The notes: generated from the letters alone by a model not told the origin. A stretch of DNA of 64,000 bases from Ulota crispa (GCA_963920765.1 OY987247.1:558001-622000); one strand, 5' to 3'; positions 21,660-33,068 are shown, numbered from the stretch's first letter. Program-made: numbers and translations.

Positions 21660-22105
21660 TTAAGGTCAAGTGCTTGCATATGGTCAACATTTTCTTTTCA
21701 TCAATGCCCATTTTTACTCATCAGTTAGAAAGACATTTGGTTAGTGTACCAAAAACATGGGTGGGGAAACACCTCCAAAGTTGTAAGCACCAAAATTAGG
21801 GAAAGTAATGCAAATGAGGTATTTGGTTATGATCAATGCTTGGATAAGGCCAACACTTTTTTCTAGCCCAAAATGTTGACCTTAACCAAGCGCCATTGTA
21901 CTAAGATTTCACATAGTTTCTGACTTGAACGCCACTACTTTGTTTTTTGACATCTTTGTTCTTGTTCCCATATCCTTTAAAAAATGTTTATTGCAATGAT
22001 TATTGATAAAAATTATTATAAAATTCAGTAAGTATCTATACAGTGTAAATTGTGAAGAAATTAGTGTTAGGCAACCTAAACACAATACTCAGTGTAGGTT
22101 TCAAT

Positions 22106-23109
22106 AACACTGGTCAAAGATGTCCGACTCCTCATTTCTACAGTAATATGCAAAAAAAACACTTCAGCCATTTGTCAACTTGATATTTATATTTGAAGAA
22201 AATGGGAATCTTGTACTTTGCCCAGCAATCAATGTGCTTTGATCTCAGTGGCGCCCACTTTCTAAATATTGGTCAATCTCGAATCTCCTTGATCTTTCTG
22301 GCTTGAGAATGAGCAATAAATCTTCTAATAAGTCAACATCTCCAACTTCGAAAATTTAAAACAAAAAACCAGTCTAACTTAGTTCATCGATTTTGGAGAT
22401 TGGGGACTGATGCCGGGGCCACACCGTCACACAAGCCAATATAGCCGGTTTGAAATGGATGAAGAAGTAACTTGTATTTTTGAAAAGTCGGGAGACAATC
22501 ATATTTTCAAGGATTTATCTACTAAGAGTAATCTCTACACCATTCTAGGGCAGGAGGTTTGAAAGACAAATATGTGAATTCTCAAAATTGTCAATTTTGA
22601 ACAAACCAAAAAAGTGAATGTAGAAAATCAAAGAATCTACTTTTTAAACATAGTAGTAAACACCACCACTAACTTTGCAAGTTCTTACAAAACACTATTT
22701 CAAAATATCGGTTTAGTTTGATGTGGCCCGGCCTTGAATTTCAAATTTTTGTCTTGCAAGCATTTGTACATTTGAGGGTTGGGTTTGCCAATATTTGGAT
22801 AAATCTGACAAATAATAGCTGATTTTATTGTTGAACATGCCCAAAAAAATGATCTTATATGTTTGTCCTTACGACCTGACCTGCATGGATTCTATGGGGC
22901 GTGTCACTTAACCAATGAAAAAACCCAAAAATCACAAAATCCCTGCTCTTGCCAACCTCCATCCCTCTAGGGTTGGGGTTGAGATGGCATGCCCTTTAGT
23001 GGAGCCAGGGTGGAAAATCTCAGCGTTTTGACAAACAAAGGGAAAATAGTACTCTCCCCCCCAACTTATGCTGTAATTGGTCAATTTTATCCTCACCTTC
23101 AGCTCTAGA
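22106..23109. other. intergenic, no gene recognised
   Basis: Mixed AT-rich and moderate-GC sequence (22200-22480 and 22870-23100). No domain or RNA gene recognised. Confidence 0.45.
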
Positions 23110-23565
23110 TTAACCCCTAAAGGACTAACTGTCCCTCCTGGGGCAAATGGATTTTGGGCATGTACTTACAACTAATTTATTTTTTGTGATTTTTTGAAAC
23201 TTTTATTGAAGGTGTGGAATTCAAATATTTATGTGGGCATTTAATTTTTTCTTCATTCTGACATTTATTGAAAAACTTTAAAATGAATTTCCAAAAATGG
23301 GCAAGATCGGGTAGCCCAAAAAAAAATTTAAATGCAATTTTTTAAAAAAAAATTGGGCTGCCTTATCTCACCCATTTTCCAAAAATTCAATTTTAACTTC
23401 TTCAATAAATGTCAAAATGAAGAAAAATTTATTTGCCCACGTAAATCTTTAAATTCCCCACCATTCATAAAATTTTCAAAAAATTACGCAAAGTAGTTTA
23501 GCCATAGGTACATGCCCGAAATCCCATTTGTCCCCCAAGAGGGGGCTTGGTCCTTTAGAGGTTAA
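23110..23565. mobile_element. palindromic TTAA element made of two left ends
   Basis: TTAA at 23110-23113 and 23562-23565. The left half (CCCCTAAAGGACTAACTGTC, 'gcatgtacttacaactaa', 'tttattgaaggtg') is the left end of the 935-bp family. The right half is the same left end in inverted orientation ('ggtacatgcc', 'ttcataaaattttcaaaaaattacg'). The halves meet near 23350 at 'ttgggctgcc'. The true right end of the family is absent, so this is a left/left hairpin derivative of about 450 bp. Confidence 0.8.
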
Positions 23566-23878
23566 AACAAGGTCTTTGAATTGAAATGTGATTTCAAAAT
23601 TCCCAAATTTAATCTCTAAATGACAAATCCCTAAACTCCTTTTTGTGATAGGGGAAAAAGTAGGGATTTTACACCTTGGCCCCATAAAGCGGCACGCCAT
23701 CTAACCCCAGCCCCTCTCTAGTGATCCCAAATGCAATTTTCATAATTAGTTCAAGTGGCTAATGACAATGCTACATCTTTTGCAATTTTTCAGCACTTGG
23801 GTTTTCACATTTTTGGTAACTATAAAATCATGCATAGACTATGTATGTTTTGCTAAAGTTTGCCACTTTTGTGACCAC
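23566..23878. other. spacer, no gene recognised
   Basis: AT-rich sequence between two TTAA elements. It includes 'ccttggccccataaagcggc' (about 23676) that weakly mirrors 'atggcatgccctttagtgga' near 22986; no coding signal. Confidence 0.4.
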
Positions 23879-24526
23879 TAACCCCTAAGTGCTTGAGGCA
23901 CTTTTTGAGCTTCTAGAAATTTGTTCTATGTTGAACAAAAAGCCAAAATTTTGATAAGCCATATTAGTTTTTTTTAAAGCTGTAACTATACAAAATCAAA
24001 CCAAGTATGTTAGAGATCACATAGGAAAAGAAATCACAACAATATCATTTACACATTGAAAATTTACATTATTTGATCAAGAGGGTGTTAAAACTATGAA
24101 AATGACTTGAAGTCTTTCAATCCTCTTTTCACATGTTAAATCTAAAAAATAATCACATGAAAAATATGAGGTTAAAAGACACAACATACATAACCCTAAT
24201 CAATTTATGGCTTTTCAAAATCTCCTTTGCATTTTTTTAAAATGAAATTCTAGTGTAAATTTTGCTCCAAGGTTTGGTGTATTTGAGGCTCATTTCTAAG
24301 AGCTCTCAACACTAATAAAGTATAGATTGCAATTGATACCCTTGCTCAAAAGAATAGAAAAATCATAGTTAATCATTTACAAATCGATTTTTTGATACTA
24401 AAACTAGACTTTGAAAAGAATATTTAAAAAATAAAATCTAGTAAAGATAGCAACATTGTTAGGTTTTATAGAAATTTAAAGTATTGTCAACACCATAATG
24501 TGGTGCCTTGGGCATTTAGGGGTTAA
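23879..24526. mobile_element. piggyBac-like MITE sharing a TTAA with its neighbour
   Basis: Left end CTAA then CCCCTAAGTGCTTGAGGCAC; right end, inverted, CCCCTAAATGCCCAAGGCAC, followed by TTAA at 24523-24526. That TTAA is also the left flank of the next element. Confidence 0.7.
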
Positions 24527-25442
24527 CCCCTAAATATCTTTTGTGTTTAGAGGCCCAAAATTGCTTCAAAATACTAGTCCCCAAACCAGGGTCAAAATCT
24601 TCATTAAAACTTATTTTTTAACAAATCCAACAGTAGGATCCTTTGGTTGACTTGCACAAGTACATTGTCCCAAAATTTTAGAATGAATATCCCCACCAAT
24701 TGCAAGACCAATGTGCCTAAACTTCAAAATGTAGGATTTTCTAATCCTTCCAAAAGGTGAAGTTTTGATTTTCAAACTTTTTAGAAAAATACACATATGT
24801 TGCATTTCTTGTGCAATTTTTGCATCATGTTGGAAAATGGGTTGAAAGCATATAAATAAAAAAATTTAACCAAAAAATACTTTGGATTCATGTTTACAAA
24901 AATTGTAAAGTGAAAGGTATTGATGAATGAAAAATATAATTGATATGCTAATAAGTTTTGGAAGAATTTGAAATTTTTTAATCCCAATGGTGAGAATGCT
25001 CTAATAGATAACTAGCAACTTTATTTTTTCATTTGTAATTTTTCAAAATTGAGAGTAAAAGATAACTTCATATGTTTTTTCTACCCTCTTTCTACCTTCA
25101 TTGCCCGCAAAAGAAAACTCCTTGTAACTCTTACCTCATTATTTGGAATTGAGTGATTCAATTTTCTTTGAGTAGGTACCAATCTATAAAATTCTATAAA
25201 AAATATTAAAAAGAAAGTTTAGAATGTATTTTTTGCTGCCCGATTTGACATTGAAATTGAAAAAACCTTCTAACTTTTGCAATACTTATCCGAATGACAT
25301 AAAATAAAATTTCACATGTGAATTATGATGAGTAGCATCCATCCTAAAAATTTCATGAAAAAATTCCAAATTATGAAATCAATAGAGCGTGCCCAAGTTC
25401 TCATAAAGCCCAAAGTGGGTTCCTTGGGCCTTTACGGGTTAA
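24523..25442. mobile_element. piggyBac-like MITE, back to back with the previous one
   Basis: TTAA (24523-24526), then CCCCTAAATATC; right end CCTTGGGCCTTTACGGG followed by TTAA (25439-25442). The interior includes 'taactcttacctcattatt' and 'caattgagtgattcaat'-type phrases also met in other TTAA elements. Minus frames at 24611-24987 are repeat sequence. Confidence 0.7.
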
Positions 25443-26011
25443 GTTACGTCCCACCCCGACTGCCTCACCCCACCTCAAGCTGCCTGCTGGACTTTTAAAT
25501 GGTTACCCCAGTTTTAGAATTTAGTTCGTTGATATCAACTTGCAAGTGGCAGTATATTAGGTTTCAACTTTGGGTGGAAGTTTGAAATTATGGAAATGCA
25601 AGGTGTTGAATCTTGTGACCAACCTGCCAGAGGAGTAGCCAGCAATTCATTCCTGGGCTGGAGTCACTGGGCTGTACCTTCAAATGTACAGTTGAGTCAT
25701 GCTTTGGCATGAAGCAACATGGATGGATGCAGTACTACTAAACTTACTTACCCAACTTCTGTCAAGGTCACTGTCAAACTCACCTGTCCCTCCGTGCAGC
25801 AGCAATCAGTAAGGTAATGTAAGTTAGTGTGCACTAATTGCAACTTTCTCATGTAAAGCGTCTCATAGGTAACTCAAGAATGGATATCAAATGGTTCATG
25901 AATGGACCTCTTTAATTCCTGAATTGCTCAAAGGCCCTTTCTGGCTGTATGTACAAGTTTAATACGTATCAATCATGATCACATAATATTTCAATCTTTA
26001 TTGTGAAACTC
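25443..26011. other. spacer with moderate GC, no gene recognised
   Basis: 25440-25500 is GC-rich ('tcccaccccgactgcctc'), and 25600-25820 has balanced composition without a long frame. It could be a decayed exon or an untranslated region; no evidence either way. Confidence 0.4.
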
Positions 26012-27371
26012 CTAACCCCTAAAGGCCCAACTGTCCTTACGGGGGAGAAACGGATTTTGGGCATGTACCTATAGCTAAAGTAGTTTGTGTGATTTTTTGA
26101 AACTTTTATTGAAGGTGGGGAGTTCCAAGACCTACGTGGGCATCTAATTTTTTAGTCATTCTAACATTTGACAAAGAAGTTATGCAAGAATTTCTGCAAC
26201 CTAGGGGAGGGAGGGCAATCCGGGTAGCCCAAAAAACTTGTTTAAAAATGGAATTTTTCAAAAGGGAATTAATATGTGTACCACACCCTTTCAATTACTG
26301 TACCAAACCCTAGAGTAAAATTTGGATTTCTACCATCAAAAAGCTGAATTTGAGAATTTGGAATTCAAATTTGGACTTAGAGGCCATAATTTAGTCTAAA
26401 ACTACAAAAAAAGTTGCAATCTAACAACACCCAATGAAAAAGCTTTTTTTTTTACAAACAAAAGTAAAAGTAACACTTTTCTCCCTAGCTAAACCTTTTC
26501 ATTGGGTGTTGTTGAATTACAACTTTTTTATGATTCTAGACTAAATCATGGTCTCTAAGTCCAAATCTGAATTCCAAATTCTCAAATTCAGCTTTTTGAT
26601 GGTAGAAATCTAAATTTTACTCAAGGGTGTGGTACAGTAATTGAAAGGGTGTGGTACACATATCAATTCCCTTTTCAAAAATAAAAATCTGAAATTGGTT
26701 CTTTAGATTTTTTTATATGTGGGAAGCTTTGAATCATTTAGTTTCAATCAATAAGATGGAAGTTATGAGATGTTTTAATTTGTGGGCAATTACGGATCCT
26801 CTACTCTAAAATAAACTTTGAAGTCCTTTATTTTCCACAATTTTCAATATTTTGGAATAAATAAATAAACCTAAGAAAGTAGATTTTTAATTACAAGAAC
26901 ATAACCGTTGGGATTTTAATATTTCATTTCAATAATTGAATTCTTAACAATTTAGTGATTTGACTTATTCTCTACTTTTTTTTACTTACTGTTTTTTCCC
27001 ATGTGTTATGTAGTTTCAATTGATTTGAAAATTCTCCCACACATACCTAACTTGGTCTTTTACATGGGAAAAATAAATCTCAACTTTGTGTAGAGTAATT
27101 TTTTTCATGTAAGAGTGATCAAAGGCTTTTGAATTTTTTGGACAACATGGAAAAAAAACTTTTTTTTTCACTTCAAATGTAAATATCTCCCTCCTCTCCG
27201 TCTAGAATGACCTAATTTTTTTTCCCACAAGTACCTTTTCTAGTATAAGGCAAGATCCTATGGTTGGATTTGCAAAACAAAATTTATTTCCTACTTTTCT
27301 ACTCATTCCCCCCAAAATGGCAGTTTTCAGTGACTTTCAAAGAAAAAAGGGCTTGGGTCTTTAGGGGTTAA
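26012..27371 (+). mobile_element. TTAA piggyBac-like MITE, ~935-bp family, with nested insertion
   Basis: Left flank CTAA (26012-26015), then CCCCTAAAGGCCCAACTGTC; right end GGGTCTTTAGGGG, then TTAA (27368-27371). Without the 406-bp nested element at about 26266-26671 the length returns to that of the family. Landmarks match: 'gcatgtacctatagct', 'gaagctttgaatcattt' and 'ggcaagatcctatggttgga'. Confidence 0.8.
26266..26671. mobile_element. nested MITE with 9-bp TSD
   Basis: Starts GGGAATTAATATGTGTACCA and ends in the inverse (GGTACACATATCAATTCCC). TTTTCAAAA stands directly outside on both sides, a perfect 9-bp target duplication, and the surrounding 935-bp element is continuous without it. The interior is one long inverted repeat ('ctgaatttgagaatttgga' both ways; 'cacccaatgaaaaagc' / 'ctttttcattgggtg'). 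A related element with expanded ends is at 31940-32490. Confidence 0.85.
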
Positions 27372-28065
27372 TTATCAACCACAATCACAAAATTCTTTAG
27401 TCTTTGATGTTGTTTTACACTTCTTGAAATTTGGTGAAGACAATATTTGACTAATATGAACCCCTATCTCTAGAGCCCTAGCCATTCAGGGGTCAAGTTT
27501 TAGAAGAAATTAAGGATGTATAATATTGCAAAAGCTAACCATACTCCTCAGTATCTCCTCATCTCTTTACAAATTTCTTTTGGCAAAATAAACATATCAT
27601 CACTCTCAAAGGTGCAAGGTAAATCAAATTTATAAGCTAAATAAAAATAAATAAACAAAAAGTAGAGATATATGTTTTACTAAGTTTAGTCATGATCACC
27701 CTAACATCAAAATCTATATAGAAAGAATTTTAAAGCTTTTTAGAGATTTTTGTTAGAAGGAAAGATGTTTATATGGATGTTTTCTATGTATCTATGTAAT
27801 CAAGTTTAAAAGATTCATCACCAGCATCTTTCAATCAATTATCAAGTAAAACCATAATTTTTTTTAAAAGAAATTCATCCAAATTAGGATTTTGAAATTT
27901 TGAAACTCAAAATTTGGTATGCTTGAATTGGGATTGCATAAGAATTGAAGACTAGTGATACAAGATACTAAAATACCAATTGTGTTCTATAAAACAGTAA
28001 AGTTTTGGAATGGTAAAAAAGGTCAAATGAAATTAGATTCAAGGGCGTAGTATTAGATCAAACCT
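27372..28065. other. intergenic, no gene recognised
   Basis: AT-rich. 'cattcaggggtcaag' at about 27490 may be an isolated right end of a TTAA element; no partner was found. Confidence 0.4.
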
Positions 28066-28068
28066 TTA

Positions 28069-28382
28069 GGGCATCTCTAGCAGTTGAGGCTCAATCAAAG
28101 TTTTTCATTTGGTTTGGCGAGGCTTGAAGGTTCTCAATCTTGACCCATGCTTTTTAGAAAGGTGTCCTTACACTCCAACACACCCCATAAATAAGCAATT
28201 GACCACTTATCTAAAGAAGTAGAGGATAAAGCTCACTAAATTTAAGATGAATAGTGCATGAACAATGGCTTGAAGAGTGGCTTGCTAGACTTGCTAAATA
28301 AGAGAATTTGAGAGGGTTTTGAGAGGCGCCTGGACACTTTTCATTCACTTTGAGCAAACTTGAGCCACCTATGAAGATGCCC
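28069..28382. mobile_element. Tourist/PIF-like MITE with TTA target duplication
   Basis: TTA (28066-28068), then GGGCATCTCTAGCAGTTGAG; right end, inverted, GGGCATCTTCATAGGTGGCT, then TTA (28383-28385). 'ggctcaa' follows both ends. The minus frame 28211-28498 overlaps it and is not a gene. Confidence 0.7.
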
Positions 28383-28389
28383 TTAGCCC

Positions 28390-29572
28390 AAATCAAACCT
28401 TTAAAGTTTAACGCAAGTCTCACCAATTTTTTCCGCATGAAATATTCATGACTTTCTATAGTACTTCTTTTTGCTACCCTACAAATTAAGGATCTCATTA
28501 TGAAGTGAGACTTGCAAAAGTGGAAAATAGGGCGTAACTGTGAAATTGTGAATTGCCCCTAATAAACAATAGAGAGCTCTTGGGAATCTGCTATGCCACT
28601 AGCATGTTTGTTTGAAAGTCACTATTATGGGCTAAGATCTTCCAAAGTGGACTTTGGAAATGATAAATATGGGATATATTGCCAAGAAAAGGAGAGGGGA
28701 ACTGAAAAGAAAGAAGTAGAAGAGAGTCCCTAATAAAGAGGGCATTGTTCTGTACTTCAGGCTGGCTGTGACCGTAGCCACTCAGAGCCAAGTACAGTAC
28801 CATCAAATTAGCCGGTCATCAACTCCCTGGCTCCCGTAATACGTGGTCATCCCCAACGATGCCCCGGCACCTTTCTGGACTGATCGAGTTTTGTGCTCCA
28901 GCCTCCAGAATGCCCGCCAATAGGAACACCCAAATTGCAAATCCGTGTCACTTGCTCAAAAATTCAAGTGGGGCTGTGTCCCACATAACATTCAGTAGCG
29001 TGAAGGGAGGCTGCCTTTCCCTCTCTTCAGGTATCATTCACGAACTTCATCATGACATAAAAAGTAAATTTTCTTTTTTAAAATTTTTCTAACATGTCTA
29101 GCCCCCACATCGACGTATGTGCATTAAACTGAGCCTCTCTTTCATAAACTCTTTGACAATCTCAGCCAAGTGTCCTCTTAGTTACTGATGGGTGTGGAAT
29201 ATTTCACACTCTTTCATTTTGCTGGATGAAAGAGTGTGGAATATTCCACACTTTTTCATCTAGAGGGAGGGCAGGCATAATGAGCGCTACTGAATGTTAT
29301 GCAGGGGCTTAAAAATCTTGGCAAATACTTGCCAGAAATCTTGCCTTGATTTGTGACTGGCTACTGTTACATTAGAATAATCGGGTCAAAAAATGGATGA
29401 AATTGTCAAATCCATCCCCAAGCTAATACTAGGTTTGTCAAAATTTGGATGAGAGATACTATTAGTAACTTTTGTAGATGAACTTTTACACTTCATTGAT
29501 TCTATCCATTCCTATCCAAATCTTGCTTACATTGATGGGTGCTTGTTGCACGACCAACAAAATAAACCAATT
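28390..29572. other. spacer, no gene recognised
   Basis: 28740-29090 is relatively GC-rich, with a plus frame of 77 codons at 28859 that has no recognised motif. A perfect short hairpin lies near 29195-29250 ('cacactctttcat' / 'atgaaagagtgtg'). Confidence 0.4.
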
Positions 29573-30522
29573 TTAACCCCTAAAGGCCTAACTGGTCCCT
29601 TGCAAGTCAAGTGGGGTTTTGGGCATGTACTTACAACTAATTACTTTGTGTGATTATCTAAAACTTTTATGAAAGATGGGGAATTCAAAATTTTGCTTGG
29701 GCATCTAACATTTTCTTCATTCTGACATTTATTGAAGAAGTTACGCATGAATATTTGAAAAACAAGGGAGAGTTGGGCAGCTCAAAAAAATGCAATTTTT
29801 TAAAATAAAAAATTGAAATTGGCTCTTTACATTTATACATATGTGGGAAGCTTTGAATCATTCAATTTTGATTGATGAGATGAAAGTTATGAGAGATTTT
29901 AGTTTGCAGGTAGGTATGGGACTCCCAAATCTCCATTCCTTTTGCCCATTGCAAAATTTGGTGCATTATTTTTTTGAGAAATTTGTGCATTTAATTTTTT
30001 TTTTGTTTTTCCCAAGTTGTAGTAGACTAAGATTCCTTGGTTTTCACCATTTGAATCACAAAAATTCAAATCTCTAAATTTTACATATGTCCTCCAATTT
30101 TGCCCAGTGTATATGCAAATTTCATGACCTTATGACATTCCAAGATTTTACAAAGTATGATTCACACCTCCAATTCAATTGAAAATTCTCTCACAATTAC
30201 CTAGCTTGGTTTTCTACATGGAAAAAATAAACCTCAATTGTGCACAGAGCAGCTTTTTTGATATAAGAGGTGTCAAAAGCTTTTGAAATTTTTGGGCAGC
30301 TATGAATTTTTTTTTTTTATCACTTTAGATATCAATATCTCATTCCTCTACTTCTAAAATGAGCTGATTTTTTTCACACAAGTACCTTCCATAGTCTAGG
30401 GCAAGATCCTATGGTTGGATTTCCAAAATAAATTTTTTTTCCTACTTTTCTACTCCTTTCCCCAAAAGTGATAGTTTTGAGTGACTTTCACACAAAAAAG
30501 GACTTGGGCCTTTAGGAGTTAA
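29573..30522 (+). mobile_element. TTAA piggyBac-like MITE, ~935-bp family
   Basis: TTAA at 29573-29576 and 30519-30522. Left end CCCCTAAAGGCCTAACTGG, right end GGGCCTTTAGGAG. Interior landmarks 'gcatgtacttacaac', 'gaagctttgaatcattcaat', 'ggcaagatcctatggttgga' are in family order. The plus frame 29841-30077 lies inside. Confidence 0.85.
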
Positions 30523-31239
30523 AGGCTAGTATCTCCTTCAACAATACCCCATCCATCCCAAAATGTTTGTTCACATTTAATCTCCAAATATTATTTCACT
30601 AATTTTGAACAGGTCTAATGAAATCTTTCTTGTATCCAATTTGAATATGAAATTGGCAAACTCATGCAATTAGCTTAATTGGTTATTGTATAAATTTAGG
30701 TGTTATTTTTAACATAATCAATGCAATGTAGTGCAATACTGTTGAAATAAAAGACAAGGACAATTGTTTTGGAACAAGTACTTGTTTACTGTCCAAAAAG
30801 CCTTCCATGTCTTTTGCTTAATCTATATACAATAAGTAAGTTGGTGTGTTCATAACATAATACATATCATTGGTAACTTGTAACTCATTCTCATTGAATG
30901 TCTTTGATGAACAATGCATTTGGAATAAATGTATGACGTGGATCGCTCTTTTGCTTAATGCAAAATGTTCTACCTCTTGGTTGTTTACTATAAGGAATGA
31001 TTTATACTTTCTCAATCACTTTAGGTTGAATTTCTTTTCATTTGCCAATTATTGTCCTAAGACAAAAAGAAAAAAAATCTCAATTGGCAAATGTCAATGT
31101 GTAATTATCCATTTTTATACGGTTTCAACTTGGAATAAAGTTTTTGTTAAAAAAATCGATTCATTGGCAGCTTGATTTCACATTGTTATTTGAAGGGGCT
31201 CAAGTTTAGCATTTAGGGAAAATTTTAGATAATTTGACA
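30523..31239. other. intergenic, no gene recognised
   Basis: AT-rich. Complementary frames of about 65 and 100 codons occur at 30818-31175 without motif or similarity that I recognise. Confidence 0.4.
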
Positions 31240-31575
31240 AGTCCCATTTTCAACTACATTGAATATCGTATTTAGGTTACCTAAACAATATGGTTGCTTT
31301 ATCTTGGAAAGTTACCTCATGACTAATTGTTTGACCACTTGGAGGACGCATGCAACTCTCTAGATTTTAGATTTTCACATAGTTTAAGATGTGGACTTCA
31401 CTAATTTGTTTCTATGTAGCATCATTGTAATTGTCATCATTGTTATTGCCAAGATCTTTAAAAATTGCTTATTGCAATAATTACTTATGAAAATTGTTGT
31501 ACAACAATGAGTAATCATATTGCATAAAATGTCAAGAAATTAGTATAGGGCAACCTCAATGCAATATTTAGTGTC
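31240..31575. mobile_element. dispersed repeat, uninterrupted copy (see 20870)
   Basis: Contains 'cctcatgactaattgttt', 'gcaactctctagatttt', 'tttcacatagttt', 'aaaaattgcttattgcaat' and 'gggcaacctcaatgcaata' in the order seen at 20870-22105 and 51665-51965. It shows how the 20870 copy looked before insertion. Confidence 0.65.
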
Positions 31576-31939
31576 ATTTTCTAGGGTGCCGCTATTTTGA
31601 GCGTGTAAAATGGTGAGCCCTTGAGCGGTGAGCCAAGATTTTGTGAGCATGAACCACTTTTGAGCTCAAATTCAATGAAAAAACCTAAAAAATAGTAAGT
31701 TTTTTCAAGAGATGAATGATTAAAATATACAATAAAAAGGCCTTGTGTGTACACATTTATAGGTGAAATTTGATATTTTGACAAAAAATCTAAGCTCACG
31801 GCTCACAACTCATGGATCCTTGCTCACAATGTAGCATTCCCTTAGTTTTTCTCAATCAAGCACCGGATATTATACTATGTTTACAAAGATATATCCTATG
31901 ATTAATTTTTTAGGGTGAAAAATTTGATCAATGTTTTTA

Positions 31940-32490
31940 GGGAACTGATATGTGCACACCCTAGGTTTAATATATGCACACCCTAGGTTTGATATATGCA
32001 CGCCCTAGGTTTGATATATGCATGCCCTAGGTTTGATATATGCACGCCCTAGGTTTGATATATGCACGCCCTAGGTTTGATATATGCACGCCCTAGGTTT
32101 GATATATGCACGCCCAAGGAGGGTAAATTTTAGATACTTACCATCAACAAGTTGAATTTGGAAAGTTTGAATTCAAAATTAGATTTAGAGACCTTGATTT
32201 TGTTTAGAACCACTAAGGAGGTTACAATTGAACAATGCCTAATGGAAAAGCTTAGCTCTTTTTACAAACAAGGGTAAAAGTAATAATTTGCCCTCTAACT
32301 AAGCTTTTCCATTTTCATTGTTCAATTGTAACCTCCTTTGTGGCTCTAGATTATATAAAGATATTTTAATCTAAATCTAAATTCAAACTTTCCAAATTCA
32401 ACTTGTTGATGATAAATATCTAATATTTACCCCTTGAGTGTACATATATCAAACCCCAAGTGTGCATCTATCAATTCTTTTGTTCATTCA
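31940..32490. mobile_element. MITE related to 26266 with an expanded left end
   Basis: The interior from 32115 to 32440 is an inverted repeat ('caagttgaatttggaaagtt' both ways; 'gaggttacaattgaacaatg') related to the element at 26266. The left terminus TGATATGTGCACACCCTAGG is multiplied into the 22-bp repeat described separately; the right terminus is single ('agtgtgcatctatcaattc'). Confidence 0.7.
31949..32115. repeat. 22-bp minisatellite, seven units
   Basis: Unit CCCTAGGTTTGATATATGCA plus CG; CCCTAGG recurs every 22 bp at 31959, 31981 and so on to about 32091, with one-base variants (TTTAA in the first, CATG in the third). The unit is derived from the MITE's own end. The direct repeats abut without unique spacers, so this is not a CRISPR array. 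Confidence 0.9.
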
Positions 32491-33068
32491 ATCGTTTCAA
32501 ATTTCAACCCTTTTTTGTGCAATTTCAAATAGTGTTTGAATTTTTTTTGGTCTTCACCAGCTAAAATTTGGCATTCTCCGTACTCAACCGATTTTTTGCC
32601 ATACTGAGCTGGATATTTTTCTAACTTTACGTAGTATTACATTGCATTAAATTTTTTTAGTAAAATCTAATTTGCTAGCAATTTCAAAATGCAACCAGTT
32701 TTTTTTCCCAATTCTTCCTGCTAAAGAAGCTGCCAGTTTTTCCCACACATTGATTTTAAACACTTTATTTTTGTGTAATTTTAATTTTAATTTTAATTCT
32801 TTTTCCAATTTCAACCCGGCTGACAATACAGTAAATGCCTTTAACACTGCTCGTGTTACACTAGCCGCCGGTTCCCCCGGTTCCGTGCTGCCATGCCCCG
32901 TGTAAGAAAATCTCCGGAAGTCCAGCTACAGCAAAAGCAGCAGTGTTTGGAATTACAGCAAAACCGGGGAAGAAACTGGGGATCACGCCCTTCGAGACTT
33001 CGTCTGTCGCGGGCGACAACTCTGCGGCGGAGTGTGTGTCGTGAAAGACAACCCTTCGGTCGTGTTTA
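32491..33068. other. distal upstream region of the WRKY gene
   Basis: AT-rich until about 32840, then a sharp rise in GC towards the WRKY leader. No coding frame; an (ATTTTA)n-type run lies at about 32780-32805. Confidence 0.45.

Larger units (their letters stand above)
20977..21900. mobile_element. CTTGGTTA-type element, interrupted at a TTAA
   Basis: The left part (20977-21077) and the right part (21660-21900) become one continuous element when 21078-21663 is removed. That reconstruction matches, in inverted orientation, the copy at 21277-21625. Ends resemble 'actggtg.ttggg.aaggtcaac' at the left and, inverted, 'caatggcgcttggttaaggt' at the right. The flanks suggest a TA target site, but this is uncertain. 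Confidence 0.75.
20870..22105. mobile_element. dispersed repeat (three copies in window), disrupted by nested insertions
   Basis: The outer parts (20880-20975 and 21900-22105) match uninterrupted copies at 31240-31575 and 51665-51965: 'ctcatgactcatta.t.ggccacttgg', 'gcaactctctag', then 'tttcacatag', 'attgcaat.attattgat' and 'gcaacct.aacacaat'. In this copy about 920 bp are inserted between 'gcaactctctag' and 'gatttcacatag'. The ends show weak inverted similarity (ATATTGCATTTAGATTGCC / ATATTGTGTTTAGGTTG in the 51-kb copy). Confidence 0.65.

Noticed and set aside
31949..32115. CRISPR-like direct repeats
   Set aside because: Units abut with no unique spacers, and the sequence derives from the end of a MITE in a plant genome.
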